A DNA stretch of 64,000 bases, taken from positions 18,167,409-18,231,408 of the forward strand of contig OW203765.1 of the NCBI GenBank assembly GCA_934045905.1, in the 5' to 3' direction. Positions 24,890 to 35,200 of this stretch are shown here, piece after piece. The DNA is from Leuctra nigra (taxonomy: Eukaryota > Arthropoda > Insecta > Plecoptera > Leuctridae). The position numbers and the translations under genes are program-made. A model generated the notes under the pieces. The model saw nothing but the letters and a program-made list of their open reading frames with translations, had not been told where the DNA came from and searched no databases. Each line of letters begins with the position of its first letter. Position 1 is the stretch's first letter.

Positions 24890-27800
24890 GTTTTAGGTAT
24901 GATTTATAAGAATTAAAAATCTAAAAAAAAACATCAATTGACGCAAAAGTTCAACTATAATTCTCTTTTTCCTAGATAATATTTACTTACCTATACCTGG
25001 TTACATTTAAAGTAATTTCATTTGGATTTACATGATTTTACCTCGGTGTATTAGTGTGTGATGAGTTTTGTATATAAATGCTCCTATACATGCCTATGAT
25101 CAGTTTAGACAAAATGGTGACCTATCATGAAGTGAAAATAGCAAAAATTCGAGAAGTCACGGACATTAACAATCACTGCAGTGACTTCAAATGTTGACCA
25201 ACACAATATTATTATAATAATTGATAATACTAATCTCAATTCAACGACTATAATACTAACAAACTATTGAACAGCCTGAATAATTTTAAATATTACAAAC
25301 CTAGTGTGCCTATTTCACCCCAGACCGCGTTAATATCAAGCTTTCATAACAAACAAGATGGAGAGGAAAATTAGTAAACTTACAGAAACATATTTCAAAA
25401 GACAACCTCCTACCATATTATATCTGAGCTTCGTTTGAAGCAAATTTAACCAGCACAAAGTTCTGAAATGGATTACGAACGTGATATTTCATAAGGTTAT
25501 TGAAATGCAAAGTTTTGTCAAATTATATTGCTCCAAATTGAACAATTTTGTGGAATGTTTGCGGGATTGGCCACTTTCAAATTTGAATCGTTCGATTTCG
25601 CAACGAAGCAGTTGATGATACTCATAATTATTATCTAAACTCAATGTATATAAATAATTACATAGTCAGTGTTCAATGTAGTTGATACAATTTGCTCCGT
25701 GTATTATAATAATAATATAAATAATAATAACTAATCAAACTAATTAGTAAAATCATCAAATGTCATTGTTGCGACTTCGTCCACCAGTTTGAAATTCGCG
25801 GTAAATGTAGTTGCAGTGTCCTCCACACGGAGCGCTATATTACAGACGTTTAATACAAAAGTATTGATTGGTCAATACGAAGTAGGAAATGAGCGGCATT
25901 ATTTGAATGCGATTTTAGAATGTACGGCAATCAAATGGAATGTTAATATTACTTGCTGGTCAAGTGAACGAAATCATTTGTTACATACTGAATTTAATAT
26001 AAGTCAAAATAATACAATCAGATCGGATTTACTCGGTACGTAAAACATTCCTTCTCAGGAAGATACAAACAACAGTCTTTACAGACACAATAATCTCCTT
26101 GGAACCATTTTGGCAAGAATGAAACATACATCTAATAGATATATAGTCAAAATGCAATCGTTTTGTCGATACTTTAGAGTTTTGCTACACCTTCCCAGCA
26201 TGGCAATAGATGTATAGATTGAGCTATTGGCTTCAAAGAATCGAATCGGTTTTCTTCCACCTAAAAAGAATGTTAGATTATAAAAGGTTGATCCTGTGAA
26301 GAGAAAGTGGCGAGACTAGGAATGTAAATTACTTTGCTATGTCAGCAAAAGCTCCCTCCCTCCCCCAACACTGGTTTTGAGCTCTTCCTTACAAAAAATT
26401 GTGCACCTCTTGTGAAAATTCGCAAGAATCCACTTCCTATTCCATAATTATTATATTTTTACCACACGGGCCATTCTATACAATTAATATTGTATATTTT
26501 ATGCATTTTTTTATAACAATGAAGTACACCAAATTATGCGATTGTAAATATATTAATTAATTATTATGATATTATAATACTGTATAGAGCGATATTATAT
26601 ATATTATAAAATGTAAATTAGACAGCTACGTAGGATTTTTCTTGGACATATCGTGTAAGGATGTTTGGCTCAAGCCAAAGAAATATTATACAATGGTTTT
26701 TCATTGAAAACATGTACGTTTTTTCTTTGTGTGAAAATGACCTTCCTGATCACTTCCTGCAAACACTTATTGACGGTTTATTTAAACAGGTGGTCACTAA
26801 TCACATTACCACTTGCATCGTACTTGCTGCATTCCTTGCAGTGACGCACAGGAAACCTCTCAATTGCTGCTGGCATAACTGCACAGATTCTATGCACTGA
26901 CACCGTTATTAATGTGCCAGAAGTAAAACCCTCAAATAGACTCCATTACATTGGTACAAGAGAGATAAAAAGAGATTCTGCTGAATTTCCTTTTAAAATA
27001 ATTTAAAAAATTAAGAATTTGACATTTGTGAACAGAATTGATTTAATTTTTTCTTTTAAAACATACAAAGTAGATAAACATTAAAAAAAAATAAAAAATT
27101 ATTGGTATTTTTGTAATAACTTGCGTATAAATCAAATTGAGAAATAATCTACACGCACACATTCTACACATAGGTATTTGGATTTGATATGACGAGTACA
27201 GGCAGGTAAAATGTGTGTAGAAAGTGTAGAAGGTAATACCACTTTAAAGAGATGCACATACTTTTAGATATACGTATCTTCCTTTAAAAAATTAGTAATT
27301 TCATGAGATTTTTTTTTTAGTTTCACCATTGACATTTGCTCTTCATTGGGATGGTTCGGTGTTCTGCTAAGCCGCAGCATTGAATGCTTTCGTCAATGTC
27401 ATATTTAAAATACAACTAGATTAGAAGCATATTATTGTACTGTGTCAGGATTCATGCAATCTGGTAAAATGTACGACAATCTCAGCCGAAAATTTGACCT
27501 TGGTTCATTACAATACGAGCCGGCGCCCTTTGTCTGTATACATCGACGACAGTGTTGCAAATCCCAAACAAAGAGGCGTTTGTCAATGGTTTCACAGCAA
27601 ACAGACTGGAACTAATGCTCAATAAAACACAAAAATCATGAAATAAATTTATATTTATTTAATACTAATTTTTACATAATAGAATGACAGCTTGATGAGA
27701 AATATTTACACTGAGTTTTCGTTTACGTAATCTTCACTTAAACTGCTGACCCGAGATCGTCTATGATGCCCATGGTGGGGACATGGTAACAAAATTAACT

Positions 27801-29127
27801 TAACCGTTGAAATTTACACATCAACCAATAGAATCAGTAACAAAATCAATTTACAATATTTATGCTACTGAAGAAATAAACGGGTGATTACCATTTGGGA
27901 TTATTTCGGTGGTCTCGAGGCAAATACAAGGTCATCTTTATTTTGATTAGTATGAGGAACGATGACCAAATATACCTTCGCCATTGTCAAGATTGTATGA
28001 AGATCTGACCATTCATTGACCTTTCAAGTGAGCAAATTGCATATAATCACTCTTTGTACATCATTGACCACTTTTTAAACATTTGCTTCTGCTAAACGAG
28101 GTGAACGGTTAGAGTTTTCATTTCATGTAGGTAGTTACCTTTAAGTCACTCAATTTGAAATTAAGCAAATTTGAAATTCTTCAAATTTGAACATTTGAAA
28201 ACTGCTGAGTCCAAATTACCAAAATCCAAACCAAAGTCCAAATTGAAATTATTTCAATCATTCAATAGCCAATTGGATTCAAGATTTTCATTAAAAATGC
28301 TGTTTCATTGGCTAGAAATTGAAATTTGATAATTTGACTTGCATCGAGTGGGTAATTTAGATCACAATTTTATTTAAAAATGTCCATTATGCAAAAAAAG
28401 CAATTCATTACTAGGTAGTACAACTTTTTCATCAAGATATACCTATTCATATTCAATTTTTAATTGGATGGTCACAATCTTGTCAATGCCAGTGCCACTT
28501 AAAGTATTTCCTCTTAATATAGTACTACGTAGGTAGAGTGTTTGAGTTTCAGAACTACCATGAACTACAAGAACTTGATACTTTTGCCAAGTTAGTACGT
28601 TACAAATTACATTTTAAAAGAATCACTTTTCACATGTTCAAGGTACCTACCAGTAAAAGACCACTTTATTATTGGTATGTAATCAGTAATCAAGTTACAA
28701 ATATATGAAGAAACAGCAGAGGAGACCTTTTGCAATGAAACCACCAACTTGTACAGAATTAATTTATTCATAATACCTAAGCATATTCAAAAATAGTCAA
28801 TAAAAGTCCTTTTGATTTAAAAGAACTTGCACCTATCCATTCAGCAAATTCCTACGTACTTTAAACTCTCTCGAAAACAGTATAACAACAGCAATATATA
28901 AATATCTAACCTCAAAAGTAGAACGTACTGCGAGTGCCGTGCGATAACCAAAGCCCTTCGCGAGCCAAAATCAAGTAAAAAATATAATACCTCTAATCAG
29001 TTTTCGATTGGACGTGTTCCTATATTATGTTCCAGTACTTTAAGCAGCCAATGGGAGGCAGAGAAATCAGTAGGGTACGTGATTAAAGCTGAGATACGAA
29101 CTGTATTGTGCGTGCGACGCGACTGGC
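24890..29127. other. gene-free intergenic stretch
   Basis: Lies between the membrane-protein gene and the 3' end of STUB1. Frames at 25789-26043 and 26661-26900 have no motif. 27356-27620 shares blocks (GCTTTCGTCAATGTC, CATCGACGAC, TTTGTCAATGG) with 29968-30170, so both belong to an old repeat family. Confidence 0.45.
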
Positions 29128-29253
29128 TTAGTATTCCATCGCCCATTCGTTGTCTTGGAGGAACGAGTCAACGACCTCTTTCATCGCGAAGTTCGGGATG
29201 AGTTGGCTTTGGGTGAGCTTCACACGAGTCACCGGATCAAAATGACCCACTCT
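29128..29253 (-). CDS. STUB1 exon 5 (U-box C-terminal half and stop)
   Basis: Encodes 41 residues starting [10 protein letters not shown] and ending WAMEY, with TAA at 29128-29130. The human C-terminus is closely similar ([18 protein letters not shown]). The acceptor CAATTTCCAG gives phase 0. Confidence 0.95.
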   Translation of the reverse strand, partial: RVGHFDPVTRVKLTQSQLIPNFAMKEVVDSFLQDNEWAMEY

Positions 29254-32200
29254 CTGGAAATTGAATAAACACAGGGTTTTATTATTTATTAGTTTGTAAC
29301 TGCAGACAGCAACAAAACTTAAAAGAGTTGTGTAACACAAACAAGTAGCCTACAATAATTTGTCAATGGCTATGGAGGTACACTTGACCAAAGTAAAAAT
29401 CCGATGAAGTCTAAGCTAACACATGAACTTTAATAGGTGATCCCCAATTGATAATAACAACGATTGATTGGCAAAGAAACTGACCAGCACCCAAACCGTT
29501 TCTTTCTATTTTATATACATAGGTATGTAGTAGTAGGAAATCTACTTGGATTAGATTTTTCTTTCTTAAAACTGTATTATGTTATGAACTCTTTAGTTCA
29601 CAACATGTTGTCCGGAACTAACAGTGGAACAAACAATTGTCACAATATTCTTGTTAAACGTATGGATGGCAAATGCGATTAGAACGAGCTACTTATAAGA
29701 AGAACTGAACCACACCTGCAAGTGCTCTTCGATGTCTTTGCGTTCGTAGGTAATGCCGCTGGGAGTGATCACAGGCTCCCGGAGGATCTCAAAGCTGATC
29801 TTCCCGCAGAGGTAGTCAGGTACTTCGCGTTTCTGAAACATGCACACATTCATGTCACAACTTTTCTCCTTTTCACTTCCATAGCAAGTTCAGGTTATTA
29901 CACACTTGCTATTTATGTTATTTTTCTTTTAGCGGTATTTAACTATTGAATTCCGCTATATGGAGTTCGTGACTGCTATAGCTACAGCACTGAATGCTTT
30001 CGTCAATGTCGAAGGCCGCACTGCTTTACAGATTCTGACATTACCTATAAAGACATGTTATAAATTTTGGAACAGATCGAAGAATGGGTCGGCATTCTTC
30101 GCCACCAGACATCGACGACTGTCTGAAATGTTTGTCAATGGTTTTATGTTTGCACTGTCCTGCAGTACTAAGGACATGAATATGAAGAAGTGGTATGGTC
30201 GGACAGTGAGGAGATGGAATAGCCACCTAGGTATATTACTCGATTGCCAATTATTAGTAGTAGGTGATTGGTCAATTGGACAATTAGTAGGGAATTTCCC
30301 TGCAATTGCCTTTTAACTGCAGAAAACTTCAAAGAAACCTTGGAGGGAACGTTTGGAATTAAACCTGTGATCTCCAGATTGTAATAGTTTGCAATGCATT
30401 CATAACAATAATATTTAGAGGAAAGGAGGACTTGGCAAAATAGTCAGCACAATATAATATTAATAAATAATAGAAAGTAGGTACTAACAAGAAGGAAAAT
30501 AAATAATAATAATTTAATTTTTTAAGACAAACCAGAAAAACAATGAAAACTCAAAAAAGGTAAAGACAGAAAATGGTGAAACGATCCATCGAATTTAGTA
30601 GCGAGAAATTGATTCTAGGTGGGTATGGGCAAATTTTGTGAGAGTATAAAGATATAGGTAGGTAGTGTCAATTAGGTCTAGTCATTTCGATTACCTACTG
30701 TCTCAACTCGAGCGTATCAATTTGAAAAATGTGTTTTTTGTAGCCTATTGTTGTAGTATTGACCTATTGATACCTAGGTAGGTAGGTATTTGATAATTTT
30801 TGCCAATTTGAAATGTATTCTGAATACCCAATATAGATGAGCGACGTGTCCCTACTGCCCAGTCACTACGCAATACGTGACACTTCGCACACTTGACACA
30901 ACGCACACACGTGACACTATGTATCAGTCTCACCCGTCTCTTGTCGTCGACCTTGGCGAACATCAGGTTCAACTCGCTGGTGTTGATATCACACTGTCGC
31001 TCCAGCTCCGCGATCCGGTCCACGGCCTTCTCAGAGTCGTTCTCCTCTCTCAGCTTGGAGATCTTCTGTTCCGTGTCGTCGAGTATTAACTTGTTCAAGT
31101 ACGACTGTAGTTCTATCTCTTGCGCCATCCGCTTCTCCTCCTGCACATTCCACATTCCAGCGCTTCTTACGAGCTGCTCGGAGTTGACTGGCGATGTCGT
31201 CGCCGAAGTTTAGTTTCTGTTCACGGGCGAGGTCATTGGCTGAAATAAAATGAAAAGTCCGGTATGAAAACATACTTCCATAGATTTAGGGATTTAATAT
31301 TCAAGGAATTTAGTACCTATTGTACATACTATCTACTTCTACTAAGTTAGGTTTAAACTACTACCTGTATCACGAGAGAAAGTGAATAGGATCTACATAA
31401 ATGGGCTCCATTTCTCAGCATAGGTTACACATTTTATTAAAGTTATCAAAAGTCTTTGGAGTACGGTACACAATTTATAAAGGTGTTGCTTTACTTGTGG
31501 ATATTTATGACAACTGACAACTGTTAGTCAGCGTAAGAACGTCACATTTATAACACAATGCCAATACCTATGGATGAAGTTCTGTTACGAGAGATTGTGG
31601 TGCATGCTTACTAGGTACCTACTAAGTTCTGCCTCAGGCAAGCATGCATGTAGGTCTACCTACTTTATAAAAGTTGCAGTACAATTGTAATGTTCTTCGA
31701 ACTAGGTTGACCACAAATACTATGCAGGATAATTAATAAAACATATTTGTGGGTTCACTTCTTTATTTAATAAAGATACATACAGAGTCGTCCATGTTCA
31801 ATGGCTGTCCTTGACTGACTGACTGTCTGGTCGTTCTCGACTCCCGCTTGCGGTACCACAGCCTGCTAAACCGATCTGTGGCGGCTATATTTAAATCTTA
31901 CGTAATGCATGGAATCATTATGATAGGATCATTTCAGTGAACCCACAAATATGGTTTATTAATTATCCTGCATAGTATTTGTGGTCAACCTAGTTCGAAG
32001 AACATTACATGGTGATCAGAAGTGGTGTCTGAATATACATCGCACGTGAAACGTTGCAGAGCGCAAAGACAACGCCTAGATTAGGTAAACGGCAAGCATC
32101 AAGATGGCCGCATCAGCACGAAAATTACCTGAACTCGAACTCACCGGGAACGTTAGTGAAAAGTGGAAGCTGTGGAAGCAGAAATTTGAAATTTACATGC

Positions 32201-35200
32201 GCGTGACGAAAGGTTACAAGGAAGATCCTGAGGATCAAGTTGCCACATTACTGAATGCAATTGGTGACGAAGCACTTACAGTTTTCAACACGTTCGAGCT
32301 GCGGGGAGTGGACAAGAAAGATCTAAACAAAGTGCTGCAAAAGTTTGACGAATTCTGTACCCCAAGAAAGAATCTGATTTACGAACAGAGCATATTCTTC
32401 ACACGGTCGCAGCTTGATGGTGAGACCGTTGATCAGTTCATAACTCAACTGAAGCGTTTAGCAGGGTCCTGTGAATTTGGCCCACAGATGAAGCAAATGC
32501 TAACACTACGGCTTGTGTTGGGAATCGCGGACAAGGGGTTAAAGGAACGTCTACTCAGGGTTAATGACCTGACTTTAGAGAAAGCAGCAGACATCTGCAG
32601 GGCTGCGGAGGCTAGCAAGTTGCAGGCGATGGCGATTGAAGAAAAAGTACCTGTGGAGACACTCAAAGAAGAATCTGTGCAAGCAGTTGTGCAAAGAAAG
32701 AAGTCTGACAGCTACCATAGCATGAAGAATTTTCCGAAGAAAGAGGAAAGCAACGGCACGAAGAATTTTCCGAAGAAAGAGGAAAAGCAGGAGAAGAAAT
32801 CCTACGACTGCAAGAAATGCGGTTATCACCATGCGTCTCTGAAGTGTCCAGCCTACGGGAAGACGTGTCTACGCTGCAAAGAAGAAAATCACTTTGCAAA
32901 GATGTGCAAGCAACGAAGAATTGCAGAATTTGAAGTGGCACCTCTGAAGATGAGAACAATTCAACACTGTACATCTCAACACTCACCGCCAAAAGCGTGA
33001 ATGCTGTGAAGAAGACAGAAGATCTTGCCAGAGCATGGATTGTAGATGTCAATGTTGGTGGACAGAACGTCAAGATGAAAGTCGACACTGGTGCGGAGGT
33101 AAGCTGTTTGCCATTGACTTTATTTAAACAATTTAAAGGCAGGCTTCAGAAAACTTCCACGGTACTGGTAGCTTTTGGGAACCAGAAGATCAAACCAGCA
33201 GGAACTGCTAAGGTTCATTGTATTAAAAGTAGCTGCATTAAAGGAGTAAAACAAGTCGTGAAATTCATGATTGTTGATGAAGAGTTCATGCCACTACTGG
33301 GACTGCCGGATTGTGTCAGTTTGGGGTTTGTCAAAATGATTAATCACATAGAAACATCTAGCAAAACCAGGCAACAGATCATCGCAGAAAATCCTAAAGT
33401 CTTCAAAGGTCTCGGGTGCATGCCGTGAACGTATTCGATTGTAGTGGATGCCAACTGTCGTCCAGTCGTCCAACCATCCCGGAAGGTGCCTATCGCTCTT
33501 CGAGACAAACTGAAGAAGGCGCTGAACGACCTGGAGGAAAGCCAGGTGATCAGGAAAGTGACAAAACCTACTGACTGGGTGAGTAACCTAGTGATTACGG
33601 AAAAGAAAAATAAATCTTTACGGCTGTGCTTGGACCCTATTGATCTGAACAAAGCCATCAAGAGGGAGCATTATCCATTTCCATCTGCGGAAGAGGTCCA
33701 GGCTCAACTACAAGGCATGAACGTGTTCTCGATCCTTGACATGCGAGATGGGTTTTGGCAGGTCAGTCTCGATGATGACAGTGCTGACCTGTGCACATTT
33801 AATTCACCTTTTGGGAGATATCAGTTCCTCAGGATGCCTTTCGGAATTAAATCAGCTCCAATCAGCTCCTGTATTTATTGTATTGTGTAAAAAAAAAAAA
33901 AAAAATCTTTCAAAGAAAGAACACCGAGAACTTTGGGCACATCAAAGGTGTTCAAGTCATATTTGATGATATTATTGTCGCAGGAGCAACCATCGCAGAT
34001 CACGACAAAGCACTTCAGGAACTACTAGAACGAGCCGAAGAACTCAACATCAGGTTCAACCCGGACAAGTTCCAGTTTCAGGTACGAGAAGTACGCTATC
34101 TTGGACATGTTATGTCTAGTGAGGGAATGAAGACAGATCCAGAACGTGTCAGAGCAATTGTAGAGCTTCCCACTCCTACCAACGTAACAGAGCTAAGACG
34201 GTTTATGGGAATGGTTAATTATGTAGGGCAATTTATTCCCAATCTATCATCAATTACGGCTCCGATTCGCATGCTGCTGAAGAAGGATGTCAACTGGGAA
34301 TGGAATCGTGAGCAAAGGAAGGCTGAGTCGGAGGTGAAGAGTCTTTTATCATCTGCTCCTGTTTTAGCATACTATGACAGATCCAAGCCTTTAATCCTAC
34401 AAGTAGATGCCTCGAAAAGCGGATTAGAAGCTTGCCTTCTGCAGGAGGGCCGACCGGTGGCTTATGCATCGCGTAGTATGACCGAGACAGAAATTCAGTA
34501 CGCTCAGATTGAGAAGGAACTTCTAGGCATTGTGTATGGAGTAGAAAAATTTCACTATTACGTCTATGGTAGAGCAACCATCGTGCAAACAGACCACAAA
34601 CCGTTGGTCTCTATCATGTCAAAGCAAATCCACAAGGTTTCGCCGCGGCTGCAAAGGCTCCAGTTGAAATTAGTAAAATACGATCTGGATATTCACTATA
34701 TTCCAGGTTCTCAGATGTATATGGCTGACACACTTTCCAGAGCATACTTACCTGAGACAGGAAACGTGGACCCCGAGATGGAAGTTACTGTTCACAGTGT
34801 GTCTAAACATCTGGCAATGTCGGAAGAGAAGAGGACGGAATTCCGAGAAGCTACAGCAGAGTACGATGTAGCCAACGCACTGAAGGAACTACACAAGAAT
34901 GGATGGCCGGAGCATAAATGGCAGATCCCGAGCTGCGTGAAACCATACTGGTCCCTAAAGGAAGAAATCACGGTAGATGACGGTCTTATCTTCTTTGGTG
35001 ATCGAGTTTTGGTGCCTCCCTGTCTCCGTCGTCGAATGTTAGAATTGCTTCACGAGGGACATATGGGAATTGAGAAGACCAAGAATCGTGGACGTCAATT
35101 ACTGTTCTGGTTAGGAATGAGCAAAGACATAGACGAACTAGTGCGTAAGTGCAGTACATGTGAACATTTCCGTGACAAGAATGCCAAGGAACCTCTGCAC

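Noticed and set aside
29960..30316. 118-codon plus-strand frame in STUB1 intron 3
   Set aside because: Overlaps an interspersed repeat also found at 27356-27620; no domain or splice support.
32941..33000. Programmed -1 frameshift between gag and pol
   Set aside because: No canonical slippery heptamer at the overlap, and the pol frame is already protein-like well before the gag stop, so a simple indel is likelier.
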